From: Paenibacillus silviterrae
GTDB taxonomy: Bacteria; Bacillota; Bacilli; Paenibacillales; NBRC-103111
Direction: 5' to 3'
Length of the DNA: 64,000 nt
Assembly (NCBI RefSeq): GCF_030167925.1
Contig: NZ_JASKUT010000001.1
Coordinates: forward strand, 62,001-126,000
A program made the position numbers and the translations under genes. Under the pieces are notes generated by a model. The model was given only the letters and a program-made list of their open reading frames with translations. It searched no databases and was not told the DNA's origin. How positions within the stretch are numbered: position 1 is the stretch's first letter; each line of letters opens with the position of its first letter. This document shows positions 52,899 through 62,849 of the stretch, one piece after another.

Positions 52899-53966
52899 TT
52901 GACAAACGGACAAAGCGGTTTGCGATTCGATATTTATGAGAGAGTGCAATTGAACGAAGGTGTAGCTCCTATTCGTGAGCTGGAGGGTGTAGAGCTGACA
53001 CCGCATATTCAGGTGATACCACAGGGGGAACAAGCTCTGCTAAGGGGCAATTTATTGCTTTCCGGCACCTACGTGGACGATCAGGAGCGTGGTGACCAAA
53101 CACTGGAGCATTTGATACCTGTGGAGATTACATTGCCGCTTAGCCGCGTGCAGCGAGTAGAGGATATTTCCGTAGAAATCGAAAATTTCGATGTAGACCT
53201 GCTGTCATCCCGCAGCCTGAATATTACCGGCGTGCTTTCACTGAATGGCGTTGAGCTGGCGTCGGCTCCCGAGGAGAGCGAATGGAGGGAGCAGGAAGAA
53301 GAGGTCGTTTTCATTCACGAAGCGGCTGCCCCTGAGAAGCCTCAGCAGGAGATCGTCGCTCCTGCGGAGCCTGCGGCCAGAGAGCAGGAATCGGCGTTCT
53401 CCGCTTGGACAACACCTGCCGAGGTTCGCGAAGAATTCGTGCAGGAGGAAGCACCGGTTGGTGCGGAGGCACCGGAAGAAATTGCAGCGGACGATGTCAT
53501 CGACGTGGGCGCAGAGGCGGAGGAGCTGGAAGAGGAGGAGGCCATAACGGTTGCGGCTGCTCCTGCACAGGATGAGAAGAAGGAGATGAAGATCGCCTTC
53601 GGCAGCAAGAACGGCACGGTTCCGCTGGATGTGCCTGCCTCAGCGCCTGCAACCTCCGGCAGCTTCGGTCTCACTACGCTGCTGAAAAAAGCAACGAGCG
53701 GCAATTTTGAGCCGCGCCAGCAGGAAAGCGCCGTCGCCGCACCTGAAGCGCCTGTAGAGAAGGTGGAATGGAAGAAGCTGCTCCTGAGCTCCATGAATGA
53801 AAATCAGGAGTTCCGCCGCGTACGGATGTATATCGTTCAGAAGGATGATACGCTGGAGACGATTGCCAAGCGATATGAGCTTAACCCGCGGGAGATCGCG
53901 CTGTTTAACCGTTTAGGGGACAGCGAGGTGTCCGCCGGACAAATCGTTTACATACCCAAATCGTAA
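52899..53966 (+). CDS. spoVID: Spore coat morphogenetic protein SpoVID
   Basis: A 355-residue protein with the SpoVID architecture: an N-terminal domain (GLRFDIYERVQLNEGVAPIR, then LLRGNLLLSGTY), a long acidic Glu/Ala middle (about residues 120-240), and a C-terminal LysM domain (MYIVQKDDTLETIAKRYELN onward). SpoVID links SpoIVA and SafA during coat encasement. TTG at 52899 follows GGAGGGAGG by 8 bases; no ATG fits. Its place between the hem genes and valS matches B. subtilis. Confidence 0.88.
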   Translation: MTNGQSGLRFDIYERVQLNEGVAPIRELEGVELTPHIQVIPQGEQALLRGNLLLSGTYVDDQERGDQTLEHLIPVEITLPLSRVQRVEDISVEIENFDVDLLSSRSLNITGVLSLNGVELASAPEESEWREQEEEVVFIHEAAAPEKPQQEIVAPAEPAAREQESAFSAWTTPAEVREEFVQEEAPVGAEAPEEIAADDVIDVGAEAEELEEEEAITVAAAPAQDEKKEMKIAFGSKNGTVPLDVPASAPATSGSFGLTTLLKKATSGNFEPRQQESAVAAPEAPVEKVEWKKLLLSSMNENQEFRRVRMYIVQKDDTLETIAKRYELNPREIALFNRLGDSEVSAGQIVYIPKS

Positions 53967-54013
53967 AAAAAATCCCCGGCTGGCCGAAAACAGGCTTGGC
54001 CGGGGATTTTTTT
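53967..54013 (+). terminator. Intrinsic terminator after spoVID
   Basis: AAAAATCCCCGGC pairs with GCCGGGGATTTTT, ending in seven T residues. Confidence 0.93.
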
Positions 54014-54037
54014 GGCAATAATATCAGTGTACGAATA

Positions 54038-54066
54038 TTGACTCTACAGGTAATGTTGTTTATCAT
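54038..54066 (+). promoter_or_regulatory. SigA promoter of valS
   Basis: TTGACT at 54038-54043, a 17-base spacer, TATCAT at 54061-54066. Transcription would start near 54073, just before the T-box. Confidence 0.75.
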
Positions 54067-54072
54067 ATCTAC

Positions 54073-54378
54073 AAGAATGAAATATTTGCTTAAAAACGTC
54101 GAAAGGGAATAGTAAGCCGTTGCCCCTTCAGAGAGCGGAAATGTTACGCTGAGAGTTTCCGCAGGATCAGGCACCTGCCCAAGTCGCCCCGGAGTTGCCC
54201 TATCGAATTCAGATTCATGCATGGCATGATGCTGATTAGAATCAGGCCGGCTGCAGCCGTTATCTGCTTAAGTGCCGTAGGATGACCGCTAACGCGGGTA
54301 GCGTTAGTTCATTGTACGGAATAAAGGTGGTACCACGGAAGATCAGCTTTCGTCCTTTGCGGCGAAGGCTTTTTTTGT
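54073..54378 (+). promoter_or_regulatory. T-box leader controlling valS
   Basis: A tRNA-sensing leader. The T-box sequence AAAGGTGGTACCACGG is at 54323-54338, close to the AGGGTGGNACCGCG consensus. Stem I begins near 54101 with AGGG and an AGTA S-turn; CCCT (54198-54201) closes it, leaving the candidate specifier GTT (valine) at 54194-54196; a GTC at 54183-54185 is less well placed. The terminator pairs GCTTTCGTC (54346-54354) with GGCGAAGGC (54361-54369), then seven T residues. Uncharged tRNA-Val would favour the antiterminator and valS expression. Confidence 0.9.
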
Positions 54379-54410
54379 TTTTAGAACGATTCGTATGGAG
54401 GTAGCTAGCA

Positions 54411-57077
54411 ATGGAAGAAAAAACAACAACCGTTGGCACGACGATGCCAACGACCTATGACCCAAAGGAAGCGGAGCAGAAATGGTACGATTACTGGTTG
54501 AAGGGTGAATACTTCAAAGCAGGCCAGCGTAAGGATGCGAAGCCGTATACGATTGTTATTCCGCCGCCGAACGTAACGGGGATGCTGCATATCGGACATG
54601 CGCTGGATTGTACGCTTCAAGACATTATGATTCGCACCAAGCGGATGCAAGGATACGATGCCTTGTGGCTCCCTGGCTCGGACCACGCGGGAATCGCAAC
54701 GCAGACGAGAGTGGAACAGAAGCTCCGTGAAGAAGGCGTAACCCGATATGACCTCGGTCGCGAGAAATTTCTGGAAAAGGTTTGGGAATGGAAGGAGCAC
54801 TATGCGGATGCCATTCATGCCCAATGGGCGAAGATGGGCTTCTCGCTGGATTATTCGCGTGAGCGGTTTACATTGGATGAGGGACTGTCGAAGGCCGTTC
54901 GCGAGGTGTTTGTCCGTCAATACGAGAAAGGCCTCATTTATCGCGGCAACTATATAATCAACTGGGATCCGGCGGCACGGACGGCGCTTTCGGATATCGA
55001 GGTCGAATACAAAGAGGTTCAGGGCGCTCTCTACCATTTGAAGTACCCGGTGAAGGACAGCAATGAATTCATCGTAGTGGCTACGACGCGTCCGGAGACG
55101 ATGCTGGGGGATACGGCCGTGGCTGTGCATCCTGAGGATGAGCGCTACAAGCACCTGATCGGCAAAACACTGGTGCTGCCGATCATCGGCCGGGAAATTC
55201 CGATTATCGGAGACGAGTACGTGGAGAAGGAGTTCGGCAGCGGCGCGGTCAAAATTACGCCGGCGCACGACCCGAACGATTTCGAGGTGGGCAAGCGCCA
55301 CGATCTGCCTCAAGTGCTCGTAATGGACGAATCCGGTACAATGAACGCGAATGCGGGTAAATACCAAGGGATGGACCGCTTTGTCTGCCGCAAGCAGATT
55401 GTTGCCGATATGCAGGAATCCGGCGTACTGATCAAAATTGAGGAGCACGTGCATCAGGTAGGCCATAGCGAGCGGAGCGGCGCTGTCGTTGAGCCGTATT
55501 TATCGACGCAATGGTTCGTCAAGATGAAGCCTCTCGCAGAAAGAGCGGTAGAAGCTCAAAAGTCCGGCAACGGGGTGAATTTCGTACCGGAGCGTTTCGA
55601 GAGAACTTACCTGCATTGGATGGAAAATGTACGTGACTGGTGTATTTCCCGACAGCTCTGGTGGGGTCATCGCATTCCGGCATGGTATTGCTCGGATTGC
55701 GGAGAGACGACGGTTTCCCGTGAGGACGCAACGGCGTGCTCCCATTGCGGCGGAACCCATCTGCGCCAGGATGAGGATGTGCTGGATACCTGGTTCAGCT
55801 CGGCGCTGTGGCCGTTTTCTACACTCGGCTGGCCTGAGGAAACAGAAGATCTGAAGCGGTTCTACCCGACTAGCCTTCTGGTTACCGGTTATGACATCAT
55901 CCCCTTCTGGGTATCCCGGATGATCTTCAGCGGTCTGGAGTTTACAGACCAAATTCCGTTCAAGGATACACTGATTCATGGTCTGGTTCGTGACAGCGAA
56001 GGACGCAAAATGTCGAAATCTCTTGGGAATGGCGTGGATCCGTTCGATGTTATCGAGAAGTATGGTGCGGACGCAATGCGTTTCATGCTATCGACGGGCT
56101 CCACTCCGGGTCAGGATCTCCGCTTCCGTTGGGAAAAGGTTGAGCAGGCGAGAAACTTTGCCAATAAAATTTGGAACGCTTCCCGCTTTGCCTTGATGAA
56201 TCTGGGCGATTTCAAAGCATCGGATATCGATCTAAACGGACAGCTCGGCACGGCGGACCGCTGGATTTTGCATCGCTTGAATGAAACGGTTCGAGACGTT
56301 ACTCGTTTGATCGATTCTTATGAGTTTGGCGAGACAGGGCGTTTGCTGTACAACTTCATCTGGGATGATCTTTGCGACTGGTATATCGAGTTCAGCAAAC
56401 TTAGCTTGTACGGTACGGACGAAGCGGCCAAGAAGACTACGAAGTCTGTACTGGCCTATGTTCTCGACAGAACGCAGCGCTTGATCCACCCGTTTATGCC
56501 ATTTATTTCCGAGGAAATATGGCAGCATTTGCCGCATGATGGCGAAACCATCACACTGGCATCGTGGCCGGTGTACGACTCGGCATTTGAAGCGCCTGAG
56601 GCGGTTCGCGAGATGGAGCTGCTGATGGACATTATTCGGAATGTGCGTAACATCCGTGCCGAAGTGAACGTACCGATGAGCAAAAAGATCGAGCTGCTCG
56701 TGAAGCCGTCCGGTGAGGATGTCGAAGCCATCCTGAAGCGGAATGAGGACTATGTACAGCGCTTCTGCAACACCTCTTTGCTGGAGATCGGCACGAATGT
56801 CGCTTCGCCGGATAAGGCGATGACCGGTATAGTGACAGGCGCTGAATTGTTCCTGCCGCTTGCCGGGTTGATCGACATTTCTCAAGAGGTGGCACGGCTG
56901 GAGAAGGAGCTTCAAACCCTTCACGGAGAAGTGGAGCGGATTGAGAAAAAGCTTGCGAATGCGGGCTTCGTAGCTAAGGCGCCTGCCAAGGTCATTGAAG
57001 AGGAAAAAGCGAAGCTGGCCGACTATGCCGACAAGCGCGACAAGGTCATCGCGCGGATCGCTGAGCTGAAAGGGTGA
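54411..57077 (+). CDS. valS: Valyl-tRNA synthetase
   Basis: An 888-residue class I synthetase. The ATP motifs are MLHIGHALD (HIGH) and [11 protein letters not shown] (KMSKS). The editing domain includes [20 protein letters not shown], and the C-terminal coiled coil ([20 protein letters not shown]) is typical of ValRS. Control by the upstream T-box. folC starts 7 bases after it. Confidence 0.98.
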   Translation: MEEKTTTVGTTMPTTYDPKEAEQKWYDYWLKGEYFKAGQRKDAKPYTIVIPPPNVTGMLHIGHALDCTLQDIMIRTKRMQGYDALWLPGSDHAGIATQTRVEQKLREEGVTRYDLGREKFLEKVWEWKEHYADAIHAQWAKMGFSLDYSRERFTLDEGLSKAVREVFVRQYEKGLIYRGNYIINWDPAARTALSDIEVEYKEVQGALYHLKYPVKDSNEFIVVATTRPETMLGDTAVAVHPEDERYKHLIGKTLVLPIIGREIPIIGDEYVEKEFGSGAVKITPAHDPNDFEVGKRHDLPQVLVMDESGTMNANAGKYQGMDRFVCRKQIVADMQESGVLIKIEEHVHQVGHSERSGAVVEPYLSTQWFVKMKPLAERAVEAQKSGNGVNFVPERFERTYLHWMENVRDWCISRQLWWGHRIPAWYCSDCGETTVSREDATACSHCGGTHLRQDEDVLDTWFSSALWPFSTLGWPEETEDLKRFYPTSLLVTGYDIIPFWVSRMIFSGLEFTDQIPFKDTLIHGLVRDSEGRKMSKSLGNGVDPFDVIEKYGADAMRFMLSTGSTPGQDLRFRWEKVEQARNFANKIWNASRFALMNLGDFKASDIDLNGQLGTADRWILHRLNETVRDVTRLIDSYEFGETGRLLYNFIWDDLCDWYIEFSKLSLYGTDEAAKKTTKSVLAYVLDRTQRLIHPFMPFISEEIWQHLPHDGETITLASWPVYDSAFEAPEAVREMELLMDIIRNVRNIRAEVNVPMSKKIELLVKPSGEDVEAILKRNEDYVQRFCNTSLLEIGTNVASPDKAMTGIVTGAELFLPLAGLIDISQEVARLEKELQTLHGEVERIEKKLANAGFVAKAPAKVIEEEKAKLADYADKRDKVIARIAELKG

Positions 57078-57084
57078 ACCGGCC

Positions 57085-58440
57085 ATGAGTCAGTTTGAAT
57101 CGGCGAGGGAAGCCGTTGATTGGGTAACTCGCTTTATCCCTACAGTAGGCATTAAGCCGGGGCTAAAGCGGATGGAGCGTATCATGGAGCTGCTGGAGCA
57201 TCCGGAACGGAGGCTGAAGTTCATTCATGTAGCCGGGACGAACGGGAAGGGCTCGGTATGCGCATATTTGACTGAGATTTTGAAAACGTGCGGTTATCAT
57301 GTGGGGACGTTCACGTCCCCGTATATCGAGAAATATAACGAGCGTATCCGCATCAACGGCGAGAACATTTCGGATGAAGATTTGCTTGCTACCATTAACA
57401 AAATCAAGCCGGCTATCGATGCCGTTGCCGCGACCGAGCTTGGTCAGCCGTCCATGTTTGAAATTTCGACGGTCATCGCCATTGAATATTTTGCCCGTGA
57501 GGCGTGTCCTGATTACGTCGTCTGGGAGACCGGGCTGGGCGGGCGTTTGGACTCTACGAATATCGTAACACCGGTCATCTCCGTCATCACTAATATCGGT
57601 CACGATCACATGGATGTGCTCGGAGATTCTTTGGAGCAGATTGCTGCGGAGAAGGCGGGCATTATTAAATCGGGCGTGCCGGTCGTCAGTGCTGTGGAGC
57701 AGCCGGAAGTCATTCGGGTCATTGAGGAGACGGCGAAGGCGAAGAAAAGTACGCTGTACCTCCTAGGACGCGAATTCCATTTCGAGACGCTGAGTTCGAA
57801 AGAGAACGATCAACGCTTCCGGTTCCAAGGAACATTCCGGAATGTACCGGAATTAAGCATTTCCATGAATGGGGCGCATCAGCTGAAGAACGCTTCCGTA
57901 GCATTAATGACCATCGAGGTGCTGCGGCAGTATTACGCATTGATTGTGGAAGATGAGGATTTGCAGAAGGCGATGAAAGAGGCCTTCTGGCCGGGGCGGC
58001 TGGAGCTGGTGTCGAGGGAGCCGCGCACCCTAATCGACGGCGCTCATAACCCTGAAGGGGCCGAGGTGCTGGCCGGCGCGCTGAAGGACACGTTTTCCTA
58101 CACAAAACTCCATTTTATGATGGGCATGCTGGGGAATAAGAATCATACAGGCTATTTCCGGCATATACTACCAATAGTGGATACACTTATCCTTACCGAG
58201 CCGGATTGGCATAAGAAGGCACAGGCTGCCGAACTCGCCGGGCTGGCCAGGACGCTGCTTGCGGAGATCGGTCGCACCGATGTGGAAGTGATCGTGGAAC
58301 CCGACTGGAAAACGGCGCTTGAGCTTCTGAAACGTCGTACGGCACAGGACGACCTGGCCGTCGTTTCCGGCACGTTATATTTGATAGGGGATGTTCGATC
58401 CTGGATCAACCATCAAACCGATTCTGAAAAAGGCTGGTGA
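57085..58440 (+). CDS. folC: Folylpolyglutamate synthase / dihydrofolate synthase
   Basis: A 451-residue Mur-ligase-fold enzyme adding glutamate to folates. P-loop VAGTNGKGSVCAYLTE, TSPYIEKYNERIRINGE, the metal/substrate region WETGLGGRLDSTNIV, and the C-terminal LIDGAHNPEGAEVL. AAAGGGTGA overlaps the valS stop. valS-folC is the B. subtilis order. Confidence 0.96.
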   Translation: MSQFESAREAVDWVTRFIPTVGIKPGLKRMERIMELLEHPERRLKFIHVAGTNGKGSVCAYLTEILKTCGYHVGTFTSPYIEKYNERIRINGENISDEDLLATINKIKPAIDAVAATELGQPSMFEISTVIAIEYFAREACPDYVVWETGLGGRLDSTNIVTPVISVITNIGHDHMDVLGDSLEQIAAEKAGIIKSGVPVVSAVEQPEVIRVIEETAKAKKSTLYLLGREFHFETLSSKENDQRFRFQGTFRNVPELSISMNGAHQLKNASVALMTIEVLRQYYALIVEDEDLQKAMKEAFWPGRLELVSREPRTLIDGAHNPEGAEVLAGALKDTFSYTKLHFMMGMLGNKNHTGYFRHILPIVDTLILTEPDWHKKAQAAELAGLARTLLAEIGRTDVEVIVEPDWKTALELLKRRTAQDDLAVVSGTLYLIGDVRSWINHQTDSEKGW

Positions 58441-58447
58441 GAGCGGC

Positions 58448-59833
58448 GTGAATACAGCAGAGCACATCCATTTTATCGGCATCGGCGGCTATGGCATGAG
58501 TGCCATTGCCAAGGTCATGCTGGAAATGGGCTACCAAGTTTCGGGATCCGATTTGGCGCAGCAGGAACTGACGGAAAAGCTGGTCGCCAAGGGGGCGCAG
58601 GTGTTCATCGGACACGAGGCGCAAAATGTGAAAGGAGCCGACGTGGTCGTTTATTCAACCGCATTGTCTAAGGACAATGTAGAGATGGTCGCGGCGGAGG
58701 AGCTGAATATCCCGATTCTGCACCGTTCACAGATGCTCGCCAGGCTGATGAATGCGAAGAAGGGAATCGCCGTTGCGGGAGCGCACGGGAAAACTACGAC
58801 ATCCTCGATGATCGCCTTGGTGCTGGAGAAAACGGGGACGGACCCGACCTTCATTATCGGCGGCGAAATTATGAATGTCGGAAGCAATGCCAAAGCGGGT
58901 AAAGGCGATTGGGTCGTAGCGGAGGCCGATGAAAGCGACGGTTCTTTCCTGCAGTATCAGCCTTTGATCGCTCTAGTGAATAATATTGAAGCGGATCATC
59001 TGGAAAACTATGACGGAAGCTTTGAAAATTTGAAAAAAGCGTACGCTCAGTTTTTAAGCCAGGTTAAGGAAGACGGCAAAGCCGTTGTCTGCAAGGACGA
59101 TGCGTTTTTGCAGGAGATGATTCCTCAAATCAAAAGCGAAGTGATAACGTACGGAATCGATACCGATGCCGACGTCATCGCCCGTAATATTGAGCTGGGC
59201 GACCGGAAGGTTGCCTTCGAGGTTGTTCGTAACGGCACGCCGCTGGGTACCATCCAATTGTCGGTGCCGGGCCGGCACAATGTTTATAATGCCATGGCTA
59301 CCTTGATCACGTGCATGGAAGCGGGACTCACCTTCCAGCAGGTGGCGGATGCGATAACGGATTTCCGCGGCGCCAAACGCCGCTTTCAGGTGCTTGGCGA
59401 GGTGGATGACATTCTGGTCATCGACGATTACGCTCACCATCCGACGGAGATCGAAGCGACCATTCAAGCGGCCAAGGCGACAGGAAAGCGCATTATCGCC
59501 GTGTTCCAGCCTCAGCGCTATACGCGGACGTACTTCCTGTTCGAGCAGTTCAGCCGGGCGTTCCCGGATGCGGATGAAGTCATTATCACGGACATTTACT
59601 CTCCGGCGGGAGAAAAGCAAATCGAGGGCATTACCTCGGCGAAGCTGGTCGAATTGATCCGGCAGAACAGCAACACCAATGTGAGCTACATTCCGACCAA
59701 GGAAGAGGTTCAATCGTATTTGCTTCGTCATGTGCAAAGCGGAGACCTTGTTATTACCATGGGGGCCGGGGATATATGGAAAGCGGCGCATGGGCTTGCT
59801 CATGCGTTGGAGGAACGGAACGCACCCAACTAA
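58448..59833 (+). CDS. murC: UDP-N-acetylmuramate-L-alanine ligase
   Basis: A 461-residue peptidoglycan precursor ligase. N-terminal HIHFIGIGGYGMSAIAKVML, ATP loop VAGAHGKTTTSSMIALVL, and DYAHHPTEIEATIQA are diagnostic. GTG at 58448 follows GGTGAGAG; an in-frame ATG at 58391 lies inside folC. In B. subtilis murC is unlinked to folC, so this is a local difference. Confidence 0.96.
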   Translation: MNTAEHIHFIGIGGYGMSAIAKVMLEMGYQVSGSDLAQQELTEKLVAKGAQVFIGHEAQNVKGADVVVYSTALSKDNVEMVAAEELNIPILHRSQMLARLMNAKKGIAVAGAHGKTTTSSMIALVLEKTGTDPTFIIGGEIMNVGSNAKAGKGDWVVAEADESDGSFLQYQPLIALVNNIEADHLENYDGSFENLKKAYAQFLSQVKEDGKAVVCKDDAFLQEMIPQIKSEVITYGIDTDADVIARNIELGDRKVAFEVVRNGTPLGTIQLSVPGRHNVYNAMATLITCMEAGLTFQQVADAITDFRGAKRRFQVLGEVDDILVIDDYAHHPTEIEATIQAAKATGKRIIAVFQPQRYTRTYFLFEQFSRAFPDADEVIITDIYSPAGEKQIEGITSAKLVELIRQNSNTNVSYIPTKEEVQSYLLRHVQSGDLVITMGAGDIWKAAHGLAHALEERNAPN

Positions 59834-59843
59834 TATGCTTCTA

Positions 59844-59893
59844 AATGCCTTCTTCAGGTAGACCCATGGGGTTGCTGGGGAAGGCATTTTTTG
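59844..59893 (+). terminator. Intrinsic terminator after murC
   Basis: AATGCCTTC pairs with GAAGGCATT, with a second paired segment in the loop (ACCC with GGGT), then TTTTTTG. Confidence 0.85.
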
Positions 59894-59978
59894 TTTTTTC
59901 TCTCCCGGGAGAAGTTCTATTTGTAGGACAACTCTCATAGTCTAGTAACACAAGAACGGACAAGGGAGAGTTGAGGCA

Positions 59979-61292
59979 ATGAACAACGCTAAGATGACAT
60001 TTCGATTCGATCACCCGAAGGGCAAGCCGGAAAAGCGAAGGGAAACGGCGCAGGAGGCTAAGATCATTCCGCTCCACGTGGAGGAGTATCAGGTGCATGA
60101 AGAACGTGCAGAGCGAGTTGAGTATGCGGAGAACAAAAGCTCGGTGCCCGCGAATCGGGATTTTATCGACGCGCAGACGCTGAATCAATATACGAGCGAT
60201 TTCGGCGGGTGGCAAAGCTCGTTCGATGCCGAAACCCAGCGCATTGAGCAAATGATACGCAAATCAGGGGGCGCCGTCTCCCGAGAGCCCGGCCATACGG
60301 ACCGCCGCGAGCATCCTCTGGGGGATGAGCCGCTGCGTGATCACCGGTGGTACGAGCCGGAGGAGCCGGCACCTTATACAAGGCGTACCGGCGGCTCTTG
60401 GCTGAAGGTGACGGCATCGGTAGCCGGCGCGGTCGTGACGGGAGTAGCCTTTGGATTTTTCGTGCTCTCCATGTTCTCCGAGAACGGAGGGCAAAATCCG
60501 CTGAAGCCGCTGGACGGCGTAGTCGTGAATCAGCAGAAGGATCCGAAGGCGGCAGGAGCGGGCACGACGAATGATGGGGCCGGTGGGGCAGCGGCGGGGC
60601 AGGGAACGGGAACCCAGACATCCGCACCCGTAGCTGCGGCGTCAAGCTCGACGGCTACCGCGAGCGTCATTTTGGCCGCCAAATCGTATGCGCTGCTCCA
60701 GGGCGGCGTCTTCAGCACAGCGCAGAGCGCGGAGACCGCCCAGGCCGACTTCCGGAAGAAGGGATTAAACGCCGTTAGCGAAGCGGGGGAGAAATATCCG
60801 GTCTATGTAGGGGTTGCGATGAACAAAGAGGAAGCGAAAGGATTGACCGCGCATCTGCAAACAAAGGATGTGCCGGTCGTCGTAAAGAGCTACGAGATCC
60901 CCGGTGCGACGAAAATCCGTTGGAACGGCAAGCAAACGGAAGTGTTCCAAAACTACATGTCCCAAGGGGATAAGCTGGTGCAGCTGATTCTCGGCCAAAC
61001 GCTCCTGCATGCGACCGAGGCTAAACCGACGCCGCTGGATGAGAAGGCCCTGCAATCCATCAAGTCTGCGCATCAGGCATGGTCCGGTTCCGTCTCAGCC
61101 GTAAGCGACGGCTTGGGTGAGGCTGGAAAGACCGCGCTGCCGAAGATGAACAGCGCATTGAATACGGCGGTGAATTCGTTAGACGAGTATAAGAAGAACC
61201 CGTCGAATGCTATGATGTGGCAAGCTCAAGCTTCGCTTATGCAGTATATCGTAGCGGAGAAGGAACTGCTGAAATCGATCACGGTACAGTAA
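59979..61292 (+). CDS. spoIIB: SpoIIB-like membrane protein with SPOR domain
   Basis: A 437-residue protein: basic and acidic cytoplasmic N-terminus (1-140), one membrane helix (about 141-166), a Gly/Ala/Thr/Gln linker, a SPOR-like domain (SYALLQGGVFSTAQSAETAQ onward, about 230-305) and a helical C-terminal extension. SpoIIB of B. subtilis, located between folC and maf, has this membrane-plus-SPOR design and helps thin septal peptidoglycan at the start of engulfment. Identification rests on architecture and position; sequence similarity was not tested. Confidence 0.72.
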   Translation: MNNAKMTFRFDHPKGKPEKRRETAQEAKIIPLHVEEYQVHEERAERVEYAENKSSVPANRDFIDAQTLNQYTSDFGGWQSSFDAETQRIEQMIRKSGGAVSREPGHTDRREHPLGDEPLRDHRWYEPEEPAPYTRRTGGSWLKVTASVAGAVVTGVAFGFFVLSMFSENGGQNPLKPLDGVVVNQQKDPKAAGAGTTNDGAGGAAAGQGTGTQTSAPVAAASSSTATASVILAAKSYALLQGGVFSTAQSAETAQADFRKKGLNAVSEAGEKYPVYVGVAMNKEEAKGLTAHLQTKDVPVVVKSYEIPGATKIRWNGKQTEVFQNYMSQGDKLVQLILGQTLLHATEAKPTPLDEKALQSIKSAHQAWSGSVSAVSDGLGEAGKTALPKMNSALNTAVNSLDEYKKNPSNAMMWQAQASLMQYIVAEKELLKSITVQ

Positions 61293-61296
61293 ATCA

Positions 61297-61348
61297 AAAA
61301 AACCTCCAGGAGCCTCAAGCCTTAGGGCTTGGTCCTGGAGGTTTTTAG
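61297..61348. terminator. Bidirectional terminator
   Basis: AAAAACCTCCAGGA pairs with TCCTGGAGGTTTTT over 14 positions; AGCC/GGCT adds an inner stem. It serves the convergent spoIIB-like and amidase genes. Confidence 0.93.
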
Positions 61349-61395
61349 TTTTTATATTCGGTCATGTGACAATAGCAGCTCGTGAAGCTGCGGCG

Positions 61396-62679
61396 CTACT
61401 TCGCGCCGGCCTGCTTCCGGCTCTGCACATAGCGGTCGAGCAGCGCCGCGGCCTCGGCCCGCGTCATGGTCTTCTCCGGCATAAACCGCGTCGCGGTTAC
61501 GCCGTCGACCCAGCCGGCCGCCTTCAGGCCGGCAACAGCCTGTGCCGCCCAGTGCCCGCGCGGCACATCCTCGAACGGCTGCGCTCCCGCGGCAGCCGAA
61601 CCCCCCGCCAGCGGCCCCGCGAGCCGCTGGAGCATGGCGGCCACCTCGGCCCGGGTCACGGGCCGGTCGGGCCGCAGCGTGCCGTCGGCGTAGCCCTCCA
61701 GCACGCCGGCCTTCACCGCCTTGTCCAAGGCGGCGAAGGCCCAATGCCCCGCGTTCACGTCCTTGAACGCGGAGGCTCCGGCGCTGCACGAGGCGGCATC
61801 GCCGTACACCTGGCCGGCTACCGTCGCGCCGGCCGAAGAGCCTGTCCCGCAGCCGGCCGGCAGCGGGAACAACCGCCCCAGCAGCGTCATCCATTCCGCG
61901 CGGGTCAGCACACGGTTCGGCTCGTATTTCTTGCCGACCCCTTCCACGATACCCTGCTCCTTCAGACGCAGGATGGCTTCACGGGCCCAATGTCCCTTCG
62001 TGTCCGGGAACACATAGCTTGGATCATCGGGCGGCAAGTACGCCTCGATCCCTTTAGCGATCGCTTCCGCCATCTGGTCACGTACCTCCGGAGTCGCCAG
62101 CAGCGCCGCATCGGAGGCATTGGAGAGGAAGGCCGTCTCTACCAGGATGCTGGGAATGGTACCCATACGAACAACATACACGGCGCTTGGGAGCAAGCCG
62201 CGATTTTCCGTCCCTACGGACTCGACGAACGCATCCAGCACCTTCTGCGCGGCATCGCGGCTTTGAGGAGTGAGCTGTTTCATCTCCTCGCTGGCCGGGT
62301 AACTCTCTTGAGGGTAAGCATCATCGTAGTACAGCACCATCGTGCCGCGGACATTCGAGCTGGGATAGGAATTTGCATGAATGGACACGAACAGGTCCGC
62401 ATTCTGGGCATTCGTGAATTCAACCCGTTCCTTAAGCGATAGAAACACATCCGTATCGCGGGACATGACCACCTCGTAGCCCCGGCTGACAAGCAGATCC
62501 CGCAGCTTCATCGATATATCGTAATTTACTGTTTTTTCCTGCAGTCCGTTCACACCAATCGCACCCGGATCATACCCCCCGTGACCGGCGTCCACTACGA
62601 TCTTCGCAGCGTCCGCAGACATGGGCGATGTCAGTAAGCTCAGCGACAGCAAGGCGCTCAGCATCCATGATTTCCGCAT
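61396..62679 (-). CDS. N-acetylmuramoyl-L-alanine amidase with three SLH domains
   Basis: About 427 residues, secreted. Signal peptide MLSALLSLSLLTSPMSADAA, then Amidase_3 (KIVVDAGHGGYDPGAIG, EKTVNYDI, FVSIHANSYP and SILVETAFLSN give the zinc and catalytic residues), then three SLH domains (FPDTKGHWAREAILRLKEQG, FKDVNAGHWAFAALDKAVKA and FEDVPRGHWAAQAVAGLKAA) for binding to secondary cell-wall polymer. Between SLH 1 and 2 is a Gly/Ala/Ser linker with two cysteines (AGCGTGSS and ASCSAG). ATG at 62679 is 11 bases from AAGGAG; starts at 62688 and 62691 are too close to it. The SLH part is very GC-rich. Confidence 0.92.
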   Translation of the reverse strand: MRKSWMLSALLSLSLLTSPMSADAAKIVVDAGHGGYDPGAIGVNGLQEKTVNYDISMKLRDLLVSRGYEVVMSRDTDVFLSLKERVEFTNAQNADLFVSIHANSYPSSNVRGTMVLYYDDAYPQESYPASEEMKQLTPQSRDAAQKVLDAFVESVGTENRGLLPSAVYVVRMGTIPSILVETAFLSNASDAALLATPEVRDQMAEAIAKGIEAYLPPDDPSYVFPDTKGHWAREAILRLKEQGIVEGVGKKYEPNRVLTRAEWMTLLGRLFPLPAGCGTGSSAGATVAGQVYGDAASCSAGASAFKDVNAGHWAFAALDKAVKAGVLEGYADGTLRPDRPVTRAEVAAMLQRLAGPLAGGSAAAGAQPFEDVPRGHWAAQAVAGLKAAGWVDGVTATRFMPEKTMTRAEAAALLDRYVQSRKQAGAK

Positions 62680-62777
62680 GTGTGGCATCACTCCTTCCGT
62701 TTCATTTTACTTGCTTGCAAGACTCCTGTAAGCAGGTAAGATTGTCCAAGACAATCTCCCAAACATTGCCGCCGATA

Positions 62778-62786
62778 TGCTAAAAT
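62778..62786 (+). promoter_or_regulatory. Candidate extended -10 promoter
   Basis: TGC then TAAAAT at 62781-62786, 64 bases upstream of the small membrane protein gene. No clear -35. Confidence 0.4.
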
Positions 62787-62849
62787 GAGAGAATCATCTA
62801 CCCGATGACCGGGGACGTTTGCAACATCATAGAAAGAGGTATCCTATTC

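Noticed and set aside
54405-55466. 353-codon minus-strand open frame
   Set aside because: It is antisense to valS, whose HIGH motif lies in the same stretch.
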